From the NCBI GenBank assembly GCA_015179125.1, contig WHVA01000305.1, forward strand, positions 62,001 through 126,000: a DNA stretch of 64,000 nucleotides. Direction: 5' to 3'. A program made the translations under genes and the position numbers. This document shows positions 40,431 to 52,149 of the stretch, in pieces (positions within the stretch are counted from its first letter, which is position 1; each line of letters opens with the position of its first letter). The notes under the pieces are model-generated. The model ran no database searches and had not been told where the DNA came from. It worked only from the letters and a program-made list of their open reading frames with translations. The DNA is from Gautieria morchelliformis. Lineage: Eukaryota; Basidiomycota; Agaricomycetes; Gomphales; Gomphaceae.

Positions 40431-41790
40431 TCAGGATGGACGGCCTGTTTATATACAAAGGGAAATACCGCACACTCCGCTCGTTCCTCTTGCTGGCCTT
40501 TTCTATACCCAGCACATACACACACACCCCACCACTGGCAGACACGCTGGAAACCCAATGAGAAGTTCATGTCCGTGCGCTGGAGAGGACGGTGGGTGAT
40601 AAGAAGCCTGGGAGGGGAGGCTGTTAGTGTTATGTGAGGGGAGGTGAACTGGGGCTTGGAGTGGACGGGTAAAACGCGTGGTGATGCTGTGAAAGATGAG
40701 GGAGTGGAGTGATGACATGTGCGTACCATGCAACGGCGATGACGACGTCAGGGCTTGTTGGCTGTGTCCGGGTCCGTGGCTCGTAACTGCCGAGTCGGTG
40801 TGCATGTTTGTCTTTGTTTGGTGGGTTCCTGATCCGCGCACGACGGAACCTCACTTCGCTCGGGATTATCAGTATCCGGTGTGTGAAATGGGGATGTGCT
40901 GTGTATGTCGATAATGTTGTTTATATTTGACTCTGGAGCCAACCAGTTACCAAGGGAGCTGACATGCTTCACGACAGCTACACATTTGTCTGATCTGAGT
41001 TAAAAACTGCCAGACGTCCAATACCGTTTGTTCTCGCTAGGTGGCACTGTCGTCATTCTAATAATAGCATGCTAGATAAAACAACAGACACGTTGCAGAT
41101 CACCTGGGTTTTCCTGGGCACCGGGCACAGCTCTACATCACCGTCACAGCGGGTACACTGAATGCACAATATCGCGGCTACCAGTCGTTGTGCCCCATGT
41201 CGAAATTCGAGGTCTCGTGATATGACCTCTTCCCACGTCAGGACGTGTCGCCGAAATGAGAAATTTGTGCTGTCGCTATATCCAACAACATTGACACGAG
41301 CTAGTATGCCTGCAGAGCCCATCCAACGTCGCTTTAGAATCACAGACACATGCAGACGCTGGCGACTGAGCTGGACAGCGGAGATGTCTCATATCATCTC
41401 GCTTTCTCGTGTGCCCATCTTTATAAGTAACACCGGATCGGCTTCATCTTAATAGCCATCAGTGAGCTTTGTTGCAGTTGATTTTCATGTGTCATTATGC
41501 TGACACCGCACTTGAAGTCGTCAATGAGTGCCAAGTGCGCTTACATGACATCAATTTTTATATGCATTTTCGAGACCATTCCGCGGATGTAATAACTAGT
41601 TCCTGGCAAGAAGCCAAGGCTCAATTACTCGTCTGAGCGGATCACTGTATCTGATGCTTCGACCTTGTATTAACTCTTTTTACATGACGTTCTTCGATCA
41701 GACCCACCCACCTTCCAAATTGAGCCATGCTTCGCACTGATGGGATGTTGTGAATATCGGTTGACCTGGCAGCACCCATGGCGAGAATCT
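40431..41790. other. Divergent intergenic region of module copy D
   Basis: Conserved with 17.8-19.1 kb. A TATA-like TATATATG at 41791 keeps the same distance (about 60-65 bases) from the ATG at 41854 relative to this copy's shorter leader. No extra gene seen. Confidence 0.45.
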
Positions 41791-41853
41791 TATATATGCA
41801 CCTCGCGCGATCGTTATTCCCTTGTCTGCATTCCAGTCTTTCTTTCTTATATC

Positions 41854-43652
41854 ATGTCTCAGGTGGACCCCTCGGCTGAATTCCAGGTGCTATCAGACTA
41901 GTACGTACTTACCACATTGAGTGGGATGCAGAAAAACTTACTTGAAGTAGCTTTGCGGTCGACTCTACCATCGTCGCAGCGCTTGGTATGCGTACATATC
42001 CCCCATCTAAGTCCACAATTTCCATAGCTTGTTATCCAGCACTGCTCATCTACGACACTCTTCTCACACTACCATCTGAGATCAAGCATATTTGGTGCAA
42101 GACCGTCAAACTCGGCACCATTCTATATTTATTCGCTCGTTACCTGCCCATGGCTTTTTTTCTTCTTGCGATATATCTTGATATATATAATGTGTCCATT
42201 GAGGTATATTACAACAACGCTCTCATGTGTAACACCCTTACTGATTGGAATGAGTATCTAGTATGACTTGCATTCCTTATGAAGAAGCAACCTAGAGACT
42301 CATATGTTTGAAGGAAATGTAATACTATCGGTCGCCTAACTGATGTTGTACAAGGTCTTTCTCTGATTGGTGTACAGGGTGAGTGATTATACCCATATAT
42401 TTCTCAGGCAGAAGGATCAACACATTTTATTATCTAGGCCTTCTGCTAGCTCGCACCTATGCTATTTCCCTTCAGAATCAAAGAGTTTTGGGTGTTCTTG
42501 GGTTGCTTATTCTTGGTGCTATTATCAGTGAAGTGGTATGTCCTGGTGCAGACTTTGTATGGATAGCATAACCTTATATTACTGCATATAGTATGAGGCT
42601 GTTTTGGACAACTGCAATCCTACTAATTCACAATTGAATACAATAATCTTGTCAGTACTGACTAGGACTTTCTGGCTAGATTAACACTAACAAATTCATC
42701 AGGTGTAATATTTATGGACTTGTATTTGTCCAATTTGTCTCTGAATACCTTTGACAGTGCTTACCATCACCAATGTTGCTGTAATCCTTTTTGACACTGG
42801 AGTTGTGATAATAACCATTCTGAGCTCAATTCAAACCCTGAGGCTTTGGTGGAAAGGTGAGATTTGGGATAAGAAATCTCTCATTAGTCTAGTGGTTTAC
42901 CAAGGTGAGCGTCCAACATATTCCTTATATATATGAACATATCACTAATCTACAGGTAAGGCTTTGTCAGATATGGGTATGGAACATTATTCCTATGATA
43001 TTGCATATGTTGATTCATGTTTAGATTTGTGCTTACAATTACTTTGGCTAATGCTGTCACAATTAAGGTATTGTTACTTATAAAGACATTGAGCTTTGAG
43101 GGCTTACTCAGTCTTCTTTTACATTTCAGGTATTGAGGGTATGTAATACATTGATCATGATAAAAGAATGGCTAACTTCAGCTGCTTTATGGCATAAAGC
43201 CAAGCCTTCAAGCCATCTTAGGCGAGCTTCAGAACAGGTATCTTCTTACCAATTTAACAAGAAACACATGACTGTACTAACAGGGCATAAGCAGCTTATC
43301 AGTAATTATCATCTGCCGCTTTCACGTAACTCTGAAAGAGAGACACAGTCGACTTAACAGCCCCTCACTACCCTCTCTTTCATTCTCCAGCTTCCAAGCA
43401 GCCAGACAAAGTGTTCACAATGTTATAGTGGCTGAATTTGGAAACCCTCACTTGAGCTGGGAGGATTTTAATGCTGAGAACTTGGAGGACAATGTGGTTG
43501 ATCAGGAAGACCAGGAGTCACCTGAAGAGGCTGGGTCAGCTGGGATAGAGTTGGATGAGTTTCCTCACACAACTGGATGTCCTGGAGATGTAGAACTGGC
43601 TGGGAAGATTGCCTCGGGTGAGCAGTTAGTGTCTCTTTCAGACACTGGTTAA
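41854..43652 (+). pseudogene. DUF6533-family membrane-protein gene, copy D
   Basis: Same exon series as copy B. The start is MSQVDPSAEFQVLSD, followed here by an in-frame TAG where copy B continues, so either an intron begins earlier or the copy is dead. The domain exon reads PALLIYDTLLTLPSEIKHIW and FARYLPMAFFLLAIYLDIYN. Later exons encode LGLLLARTYAISLQNQRVLG and LLILGAIISEV with a GTATGT donor, then FDTGVVIITILSSIQTLRLW. The acidic terminus (FNAENLEDNVVDQEDQESPE) ends TAA at 43650-43652. The GAIISEV exon is complete here, unlike copy B. Predicted multi-pass membrane protein, function unknown. Confidence 0.6.
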
Positions 43653-44515
43653 TGGTTCAGTAGGATCTGGAAGAATGGCAGAGGCTTAATGATAGCATCC
43701 AAGCTAATGTGTCATACCCATGATTCCAATACAGACCCACTAGCAGAGTAACATCCAGCAACCTATGTGGCTATCTGCTCACTCTTGCTGACCCATACCA
43801 TCAAAAACCCATAGATACATATATATTCTGTGACATTTAAAATTTGCCTCTCTTCGTAATTTATTTGAATTGCGGTGGACTTTGGGGGCCTTGCGTATTT
43901 GTGAGTGGTTTAGGTATAACGGCCGGCATCTGGCGAGACACCTGCCTGCCAAAAGAGAGTGCATAGACAGCCCGTGGAATGAAAAGTATGCTAAGTGGAA
44001 GTCCAAGGAATACATGTACTCTAGAGAAAATCCAGGGCAGGATCAGGGGGCTCGCAGCTCATGGCAATAAAAAACCCAGTGGGAACGCCATGAACCCATG
44101 ACCCCCTCGAATAACCTGTCAGACGGAAGTATGCAAGACCCTATTGTGATGCTCATGAGTATCAGAAATGTTTGGCCTGGATGGAGCCCGACATCACATT
44201 AAATTGAGAGCGCGACGTACCTGATAATGATGGACACTGATATTCCCATCGCACGCGTAGCATAGCGTATATTTATACTCCATGCAAGCGCCATACAGTC
44301 TGGATGCGCATGAGTATACGCAGATGTGCCAAAAGCTCCTAAACTCACCGCACTTCACTCTAAATTTTGAGTGATGGATAAGTATCCTTTCACGCTCATA
44401 TTCTTACTTGCTGGGAATGAGCCAAATCGGGATGTGGATAAATTCAATCACCAGTACCACTGAACACTGATGAGTTCAAGTATGGAAAATAGATTAATTG
44501 TGATGGAATAAAATA
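43653..44515 (+). repeat. Module tail, copy D
   Basis: It matches the tails at 20.98-21.66 kb and 34.43-35.27 kb. The last 140 bases (GGATAAGTATCCTTTCACGC onward) are also present, inverted, at 63.15-63.30 kb. Confidence 0.65.
43900..44070 (+). CDS. Small conserved tail ORF (copy D)
   Basis: Reads RECIDSPWNEKYAKWKSKEY and ENPGQDQGARSSWQ with the same TAA as the copies at 21.2 and 34.65 kb. No family recognised. Confidence 0.3.
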   Translation, partial: CEWFRYNGRHLARHLPAKRECIDSPWNEKYAKWKSKEYMYSRENPGQDQGARSSWQ

Positions 44516-44700
44516 GAGGGTGGGACATTTCTACTTCTGAATATGCTGCAACAGCTTTGAGACAGAGTGACCTAGAATATTGGCTCCTGTGAAATGTTCT
44601 ACAGATATAGCAAACAAGATGGATTACCTGAACCTCCAAGAACATGCGGCTGACATGACTTATTCCGTCATCGTCATGTCACCCATTTGCAGCCGCGAGA
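44516..44700 (-). repeat. Module-end repeat E, copy 2 (inverted)
   Basis: Reverse complement of 33.10-33.29 kb and 62.98-63.15 kb, joined on its left to the module tail and on its right to ORF Q. Confidence 0.7.
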
Positions 44701-44732
44701 TAAGGCTGTGTGTTGACAGGAAATTGCGTCAA

Positions 44733-45420
44733 CTATGATTGCACCACCACATATGCCTCGCTCATGTCTCTCTCTGTCAGAAATTTGAGGCATGCCAGTG
44801 CAACTGCTACCCAAAACCTGGGATCAACACCCAGCTGGCCCTCAATCCCCTTGTTGATCCCAAGCCATCCCGTAGTAAGCATGAAGAGCGTTGGCGTGCG
44901 GTCCATGAAGGTTAAGAGTGGTGCAGTCATATTTCCCACCTGGGGCAAGGATGGTGCGAGCCTAATTGACATGGTCGATCGAATATGAAAGGATGGTGTG
45001 ATGTAAGCTAACGCAGCAGAAAAGAAAGAGAATGGGGCTGGAGACAAGGTAGTGGATGTAGGAAGGGGTAAGGGTAGAAGACAAAATGTGTGACAGTGGT
45101 GGGATTCTGGGGCATGATTGCGTGTAGCCTTGCTTTTATTTCATGAGGGGACGGTACTGAGAGGGTCTGAGAGGAGGATGGTGATGGTGAAACAGGTGGT
45201 GTAGGCGGGTATGGGTGCGTGTTAACATTGATGCCTGGTGACGCTTTCTCCAGTGTAGGCCGCCAAGTGTGTACTGAAAATCCCAGTGTTCCATCGAGAT
45301 GCTCAGGTGCCCTAATGGTTGGTATAGTCCCCACAGTCACAAAAGCTGGGGCTGGCTTTGTGGCTGGTGGAATGAGAGGAATGAATGTGCCTGGTGGGAA
45401 GGATGAGGATCGGACTTGAA
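44733..45420 (-). CDS. ORF Q, copy 2 (uncharacterised, two exons visible)
   Basis: On the minus strand an upstream proline/serine-rich frame (from about 45420) runs through HLDGTLGFSVHTWRPTLEKA and PPTPPVSPSPSSSQTLSVPS to IMPQNPTT. A GTCACA...CGTTAG intron-like stretch (about 45100-45016) follows. The second exon reads MSIRLAPSLPQVGNMTAPLL, TGWLGINKGIEGQLGVDPRF and WVAVALACLKFLTERDMSEA, ending TAG. This exon is conserved with 32811-33080. The first exon has no counterpart there. It could belong to an element of which the module end is part. Function unknown. Confidence 0.45.
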
Positions 45421-46199
45421 GATACCTGCCACGTTTAGGACAGTGGATAGACCACCACAGGGATGTTGTAAACTGGTATATGTTGCTTCATTTCTTTACT
45501 ATGCCAGCACCGCCTGTTTTGCGAACCGGCACTTTCCCAGGAATATCCGCATTAGGATCCACCTACCTAGTTCCCACTCCGCAGTCCCCTGACCGAGCGC
45601 TCGCATATCAACCATTGTATAAGTAGGTAGCGCCATAGTTACAACAAATCCAATGGTTTTAGCCCTTCACTCCCATGAGGAGTCCGGTCGAGCGAGTTAA
45701 CAGTGTCCTCGCTAGTGTCTATTCTCTCGCGCATTGCGCTTCGTGTTCCGCTCCGTCTGTCTCTATCTCCCTCCTTCTCCCTTTTAACAAGGGAGCTTGT
45801 TGCAGTGTCCTGGGGAGGGCATGAAAGTGAGAAGACTACCACAGCGTACAACCCACCACCACGCTCTCAACAATCTCATCCTGCGTCATGACCCTTTCCT
45901 AAACAAAAACGACATATCAATATGAAACAAGGATAGAATAAGTGGTGCACGTACATACCTTAAACCACAGGACATTATCCGTCCTCTCTTCGAGGATATT
46001 CACTTGCACTTCAGCGAGAACATCTGAGGTAACGGGTCAACGGTTAGACTGCTTATGTCTTAATGGTGTACTGTGCCAGGTGAGCTTTGGCTAACAGCGC
46101 AGCTGGCATCCTGTGGAGTGAGGCCAGCAATGGAGTTGGTTACGTTGGTTTTCCACTGCGAATGGTCATAGACCAACTAATTACGCCTGTCACATCTGA
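45421..46199. other. No confident gene
   Basis: It contains a promoter-like pyrimidine-rich stretch (45740-45790) and short open frames on both strands (45639-45851 minus, 45703-45891 plus), with no recognised motif. An intron-like GTACATACC lies near 45949. Confidence 0.35.
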
Positions 46200-46395
46200 C
46201 ACTTCCCTTCAAAGATTAAGGATCCTCGGGCTAATTTTATCCATATGCTGCAACTTGAGGAGCGTTTCCTGTCGCCGGAGTCCGGACCACAAAAGGTACC
46301 TTTATGGCGCTACTGTGAGCGGATAGATGCCAGACGCCCACTGTATGAAACGTATACAGCCCGCTGTAAATATGTATGCAGCGGGTTGTAAATAC
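46200..46395 (+). pseudogene. Unknown gene fragment (second copy of 22.1-kb fragment)
   Basis: The frame reads KIKDPRANFIHMLQLEERF, then LSPESGPQKVPLWRYCERID and ARRPLYETYTARCKYVCSGL before a stop, next to the minisatellite. The related fragment at 22.08-22.35 kb is interrupted by a Tc1/mariner element. The two lie on opposite sides of related but inverted minisatellites. I do not recognise the protein. Confidence 0.4.
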
Positions 46396-46459
46396 ACTAT
46401 CCGCCCCTTGTTTGAATTAGCCTATGGTGCTCGTGCACCATTTCTTTAGCTTCCAGTAT

Positions 46460-46860
46460 GGTTTACCTGCACCATCCGCCGCGTGCGCCGTACGGTTCAC
46501 CTGCACACCCACCGTGTACACCGTACGGTTTACGGTTTACCTGGACCACCCGGCGTACGGTTCACCTGCACCACCCACCGTGTGCGCGTACGGTTCACCT
46601 GCATCATATGGTGCGTGCGTGCACGCTTCACCTGCACTGTCCGCCGTGTGTGACACATACAACGGACGGTGCTTGGGAACCATACGAGGGGCCGGTCTGC
46701 AGCGTACGGCACATACGACCGACGGTTCACATGCACCGTCTGCCGTGGGCACTGTCGTACGGACCCTCCGCCCTGTGCGCCGTATGGTTCACCTGCACCA
46801 TCCACCGTGTGTGGGTACGGTTCACCTGCACCGTCTGCAGTGTGTGCCATACTGGCGCTG
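46460..46860. repeat. Minisatellite related to 21.67-21.91 kb
   Basis: About ten imperfect units of 30-36 bases on the theme GTACGGTTCACCTGCACCA then CCCACCGTGTGNGC. It is the reverse-complement relative of the 21.7-kb array. Open frames across it on both strands (for example 46424-46988) reflect repetition. Confidence 0.75.
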
Positions 46861-46989
46861 AAGCAGTTCCTTTGGGCAGCAACTACCATCAGCATATCGT
46901 ATCACTGGCAAGGAACAGGCCTAACTTACTGGAATATATCGACGCCGTCTCAAACACCACTGCCGCTGTGTTGACCGGATCGCTGTGAA

Positions 46990-47560
46990 AGTTGACACTC
47001 GTCGTGGGAGAAGAAACAAACATGCCACGCGCGTCGTGGGCGCGTCACGTGATGACATCGATTATCAAAGACTGGTGGAACTTATGAGGCGCATCGCTGA
47101 GTACCATCTCCACTGGAAACCTCTTAGGTCGTTTGTCTTCCTTGTCTTCCATCAGCTCGTGTTCAGTCCTCGGCCCTAAGGAATTACACTAATTGTTCCG
47201 AATTCTTACAGTTTCTTGGTTGTACTTTGTCTGCTGTTATTGGACGTTGTATCGGTGTTCCTGTCAGACCCCCAGGTGCTCCCATGAGCATCTCTACTAT
47301 TTCTTAACTTAAGCTGACCACCGTATTTCTTTTTTTGGGCAGAAATGCGGCGTTTATCATTGAAATGTGGAGGTACATGTTGCAATTCCCCCTTGCCATC
47401 GTTCTTTGGGCTCCCTTCACTTTACTTTCTGTGTCACTTATCATTTTATAATTTCCCGGTTGCATGCTGACCAATATTACCCTTGCCCCTCATCCAGGGA
47501 GGGCTGAGATAGCACTAAGGTGGCCAGCATGTCAACCCCTTCAACACGTTGGCGTCCTTC
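46990..47560. other. No confident gene
   Basis: A short frame near 47060-47178 (RLVELMRRIAEYHLHWKPLR) precedes AT-rich sequence with polypyrimidine runs. No domain recognised. Confidence 0.3.
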
Positions 47561-47561
47561 T

Positions 47562-48010
47562 CTGGCAGCAGGCGTGAGTGTGATTCATTGTTAATTTATT
47601 AATACACCTCATCCACATGTGCCATTCATTCATGACATTTGACAGGAAGCCTGTCCCGGGCCCACCATGACAAGCGACTTGGGAGTTAGCCTCGAGGATA
47701 TGCGCAAGGGTGCACAGATCGATGTAGGTTCCATACATCCTCTTTGTGTGACTTCTGCTCTGACACGTATGCTTTCGATGCCCATTCCGATCCTCCACAA
47801 AGTTTCACTTGTACCCCATGTAAGTCTATAACGACTCTTCGATGCCACACAATATATACTTATTTTATTTACAGGTCCTTGAGGAATGCCCGGGGCTAAA
47901 TCAATTCGAACGCGTATGGCCGATCAAAGCGCTGATCCAACAGTTCCTCAAATAGCTCGGAGCTCAAACGTGCGTCTGCAAGGCGGCGAGAGGAACGATT
48001 GGCCCGCCTG
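47562..48010 (+). pseudogene. Unknown multi-exon gene fragment
   Basis: Exon-like blocks on the plus strand are a frame with MTSDLGVSLEDMRKGAQID, then LCVTSALTRMLSMPIPILHK, and after AT-rich intron-like sequence VLEECPGLNQFERVWPIKAL, then a basic helix ELKRASARRREERLARLRHE in another frame. The CPGLNxFxxxWP wording resembles C-terminal parts of multi-copy mushroom proteins, but I cannot assign it. The frame change between the last two blocks suggests decay or a missed intron. Confidence 0.3.
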
Positions 48011-48173
48011 CGACATGAGCAGCCTCAAGCTCCCTGTGTCTGTCTTGTACCAGTTCATATCTGCTGGCTAGGCCATAATATATTTACTTAAAATTAGTTC
48101 TGAATGTAATTTTGATTGGTGCTAAACTAGCTAGAATTAAGTTCTCTTTGAGCTAAAAAACAGTACATGAACA

Positions 48174-50378
48174 CTATTCCATGCTGGCTGATATGGCCAG
48201 TCTTTGTCTTTTCAGACGGTTCCATATGGAAATGAAGACATGGGTGTATACAATTGCATGTGATTGGGACATGTAGCTCACAGACTTCCGTATACCGTGC
48301 AATCCACTATTGCCACACTCTGCAGCACTCATGTTGATCTTGGCAAGACGTGGATCCAGACCGGCATAAGTGGATAAAAAGGAAGCAGGAGAACATTTGG
48401 TGTGTCCCCGGGCATGAAAGTCATCAATGGTGAACAGAGTGTCTGCAAAGAATTCTGGTTCACGGGTGAGACAGTATGGCCCCAGGGCACAGGCAAAATC
48501 ATATACAACCAATTTGGGGGCTACAGGCCAGCGGGTGAGAATCGCTGAAAAGACGTCGTTGCGGCCTTCTCCATGGGGGATGCAGTGGAAGCCGTAACAG
48601 ATGCTGTGAGTACACCAACAGCACATAATACCGCCTGTGAGCCCCTGTGTCTTGTAAGTGGAGTAGTATTTGGAACACTGGCCACCACGTTCCTCAGGTG
48701 GTTCAGGTCTGGTGTCATGGGGCAGGCGTGGATATGAGGGACGTATGCGGATGGGTGGTTGGGTGGTTGGGTGTAAAAACAACCGGTCTGCATGACCATT
48801 CAGGTTTTGTCAGGTTCCAAGCTTCAATGTGTCAGAGTGGTCAACGCACCTCCTGCCAATCTGCATCCAAGTTCCCCCACGCTACATCCGACAGGCTTGA
48901 GCCCCCTTCAAGCAAGCAGGCAAGTGTCTGATGGGCTCAGCCCAGGAGCCATTTGATGAAATCAATGACAGCCAGTGGGTATGGGTCATCAAGCATTGCA
49001 TAATGCTCAACAAGAGAGTAAACACATGGCACCGAAACCAATAGGGTGCACGTAGTTTCATTAGGTGTTGTGACGAAGCGTAGGAGGTCATTTTGAGCTC
49101 GCCGGTTGACGACCTGGAGGACCGATTCCTTGGCAGACATCTGTGCATGCGCACACCTGAGGAGGACAAGTGGGCGGTGGCTGGGGAGGCTTGAATGTGC
49201 CCTCGGAGGTCGATGAAGTGTCTCAGGGCTGAGCGGACACGCTTGTCTGGGATGCACTGTTGTTGTGAAACATGTCGCGTCTCAGTACGTGATATGGTCT
49301 CAGGTGGGCTAAGCATGGGTGGTGTCAGGGAAGGGAGGAGGTGCTTTTGATTGAAGGCAAGGGTGACGCCATCCCAAATGGTGTCTGCTGGAGAGGGACC
49401 GCACAGAGGGCAGTCACCTGGGCATGAGTAATCCTGCAGGGACACAAAGGCAAACCAAACATGGCAAAAGGTGTCATCAGACATGAACGGGTGCGGAGAC
49501 CCGTATGTGGTGGAATGGCGGGATATGCCTTGGGTCCACGCTGTAAATGGTGTCTCGGACAGGGTGTAGGCACTCGTATACTCATCAAGGAGGTCGTGAC
49601 TGACGAGGATGCGGTTGTTGAAGTTGAAGAGGCCATGGTCCTGCGCATCGGGCCCAATATGGTGCCGGGCTTGCGGTGGGCAGGCAGGGCAGGCCTGCAC
49701 CTCAAGCTCATGGGTTTGCGCACAGGTGAGCATGTAGACAGTGCACGGAATGGATTTGGAACTCATGAGGGGGTCATAAAACTTCCGGGGTGTGTGGTAT
49801 CCGCAAGATGCTGACGGCATGAGTGGAATCGTGTGTGGAGGGCATGCAGGAGGGAGCGAGGTCGCATGGGGTGGTGCCTCACCTGGAAGCAACGCCCATC
49901 GGGGAATAGCGATGGGCAAGTGTGACACCGAGGGTGGCAGCTGAGGTGGACATCTAGGAGACATCATGCTGTCAATGGTTGCCGAACCATCAGCAGCCTC
50001 CGGACTCTGACCCTCGGGCCCGACATCCATGTTGTCGCTTGCAGGGCTCACGTCTCCATCTGGGGGTGGCGACCTAGCGTGCTCGGCTCGCATTTACAAG
50101 CAGGCCTGTAGATGCGTATGAGCGGCCGTCACATGCACACATGGGTCCCCAGCGTGATGAGAACAATTCCACTGGCCCTCTCCACCATCCGGGCCATGGT
50201 ATGTGATGAATACGCGGTGCTTGATGCCACGTGTTCCACCCGTTCCTACAGAAAACCAGGAGACATGGGGCTCTTGGTGGGTCTCACGCTGAAACAGGAC
50301 AACTGGTTTAGTGGCAGCAAATGGGGTGTGAGCCTGGGCCAGAAGTAGGGAAATATAATGACTCACCTTGAGAACCAC
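48174..50378 (-). pseudogene. KDZ (Kyakuja-Dileera-Zisupton) transposase gene with CxC5-like cysteine cluster
   Basis: DNA-transposon transposase on the minus strand. The N-terminal block (50378-50094) has VFITYHGPDGGEGQWNCSHH then AGDPCVHVTAAHTHLQACL, a SWIM-like CXH...CXH motif, and is separated from the next block only by one in-frame TAA. The 403-codon block 50093-48882 contains ACPACPPQARHHIGPD, GLFNFNNRILVSHDLLDEY, TSAYTLSETPFTAW and CPLCGPSPADTIWDGVTLAF, the pattern of CxC5-like cysteine clusters attached to KDZ transposases. A frameshift near 49240 moves homology to NDLLRFVTTPNETTCTLLVS. The KDZ core (48782-48174) reads YDFACALGPYCLTREPEFF, FTIDDFHARGHTKCSPASF and HGIRKSVSYMSQSHAI. 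It is inactivated by these changes. No terminal repeats were identified. Confidence 0.75.
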
Positions 50379-50539
50379 TGCCTACCGCGGGCGGGGTGGC
50401 CAGCGCAGTGTCCAGATGTGCAATCAGGAATCGTGCATGAACGCATGCACGTTGCCTGCCATATGGACACTGGCAGACAAAAACCTGGTCTGGTCCAATG
50501 CGTTGCTCCTGCAGGTGATACCAAGTGTCCTAGGTTTAT

Positions 50540-50985
50540 GAGTCAGTGGGAGACCGACCACGAACCTTGCCTGTAAGTCTCAATTCGTCCCACCCTTGTA
50601 CCACATATAGACTGCCCCCGAGGGAATAAAACCCCAAAGCCCAGGCCTCTATGCACAGTGCGAACGTCTCATCGCCCGTGGGCCCGGCTGCCACGTGCAC
50701 TGCAGGGCTTACTGAGGAGCCGATATCTGCACCAGGAGCAGACGGCCACTTGCTGGCCGCGGGTGAGTGAGAGCCCGTATGCCACCGAGCATGGATACCA
50801 CCCCCGTCTGTCCGGGGTTGCTTTTGAGGGGAAGCGGGTATGGGGCCCGGTTCTCGTCGCAGGTGCACTCTCGGTTCTGATCCGCGATTGCGGCCAGGGT
50901 GCTCAGACAAGTCCACACCGGGTCCGTGCAAGTCAGGACGGCTCAGTCGAACCTCACGCATTGGTTCGAAGCGGGACATAGGGAT
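50540..50985 (-). other. Possible upstream part of the KDZ gene
   Basis: Minus-strand frames of 69-147 codons include CTCDENRAPYPLP and PAASKWPSAPGADIGSS. They lie 160 bases before the SWIM-like block and could be 5' exons, but no family motif confirms it. A plus-strand frame (50658-50981) is also open. Confidence 0.25.
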
Positions 50986-51161
50986 AAAGAACCCAGCAAT
51001 GGTGTGGGAAACTCCGATGAAACTCCGATGTTACACTGCAGAAAGCGCCAAAACCTATTTGAAACTAGTCTATTTCAATGAGGTTGACCTGGCTATCGCC
51101 TTGGGTCATGCAATTTTTGTCATACTCCATAGACCCTCCCAGCCAGGCAAGTCCACCTACT

Positions 51162-51219
51162 ACCCAAAAGGTTCATGTTTCCGTGGATAATATCCACGGA
51201 AATAGGAACCTTCTGGGTT
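51162..51219. repeat. Imperfect 27-bp inverted repeat
   Basis: CCCAAAAGGTTC / GTTTCCGTGGATA is mirrored by TATCCACGGAAA / GGAACCTTCTGGG with almost no loop. It could form a hairpin or mark the end of a palindromic mobile element. A second TATCCATG-type motif follows within 40 bases. Confidence 0.65.
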
Positions 51220-51302
51220 ACACGTCTCAATATCCATGTGCATTTATCCGTCAGGAAGGCCCTGCGACGGTGAAAGTTGACATCGCGTATGACAAGTGAT
51301 GG

Positions 51303-52083
51303 GTCAGTGAACATCCTTACGGCACCGGCATCCCCGCCCCGTCTCCTCCCGTACGACCGCCACGTCGTCGTCGTCGACGTCGTCAGCCGCTCAGCGCCAG
51401 CCCGGCCACGCAGATGCGCCCCCCACCCGTGCTCCCCGGGGACGCTTTGCATGCGCTCCAACCGCGCCACCTCCCTGCGCGTGCGCTCGTTCTCCAACCG
51501 GAGGCTCTTGAGCGAGTATTGCCAGCTGGTCTCTGAGAGCGCAGCCATCGGCGATGGCAAGGACGTCAAGGCGGGGGCGGAGGCGGACGCCGGTGTGCAG
51601 AGCGGGGATGCGGGGGAGGAGGGGAAGGATGCGGGAGACGGGGGGAAGGGCGTGGGTAAGGAAGGACAGTGTATCAAGCTCGGCAAAAATGTTACCCCAC
51701 GAGGCACGGGGAGTTCGTGAGCGGGTGGGGGTGTGCTGGGGTGAGTCGGCGGATCGGGATGGCAGTGCTGCCGATGGCGGCGAACCCAGCGAGGCTTGGT
51801 GATGGTGCGTATCTGCACCTGCGTCTCCCCTGGCAGCGCCCTAGCCCAACAGAAGCATCTGGAACACCATCTTGCCCGGCACTGCCGGGGTGCGCCGGGC
51901 CTCTTCCTCGCTCATGACGCCCTGTTCTCTGTCCCGGGGCTGGGAGATGAAACGGAGTTCGACGGGAATCGGGCGAGGCGCTGCCACCCCCGCACCCATA
52001 CCGGACACGGACACATCTCCTGTCCCATCGCGCTGCACGTCCCCGCCCCCCTGTCTCTGCCTGTCTCCGTTTGCACTCTCCAT
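51303..52083 (-). CDS. Putative uncharacterised gene with coiled coil
   Basis: A GC-rich minus-strand frame begins MESANGDRQRQGGGDVQRDG and contains VELRFISQPRDREQGVMSEE and PAVPGKMVFQMLLLG. The longer following frame (51818-51120) is proline-rich and carries a heptad-like segment SLKSLRLENERTRREVARLE. The frames differ, so an intron near 51830 is assumed. The two parts may not belong together. No family is recognised. Its composition (GC-rich, biased codon use) looks more host-like than its neighbours. Confidence 0.3.
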
Positions 52084-52149
52084 CCCCTCTGCGACATGTG
52101 ATCCTAGCTTGCTTCTTAAGACTTCTGATTCACCCTGGCGAAATGTGTT

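Noticed and set aside
46424-46988. Two overlapping ORFs of 145 and 176 codons
   Set aside because: They run across the minisatellite and consist of repeated HPPCAPYGSP-type peptides; open by repetition only.
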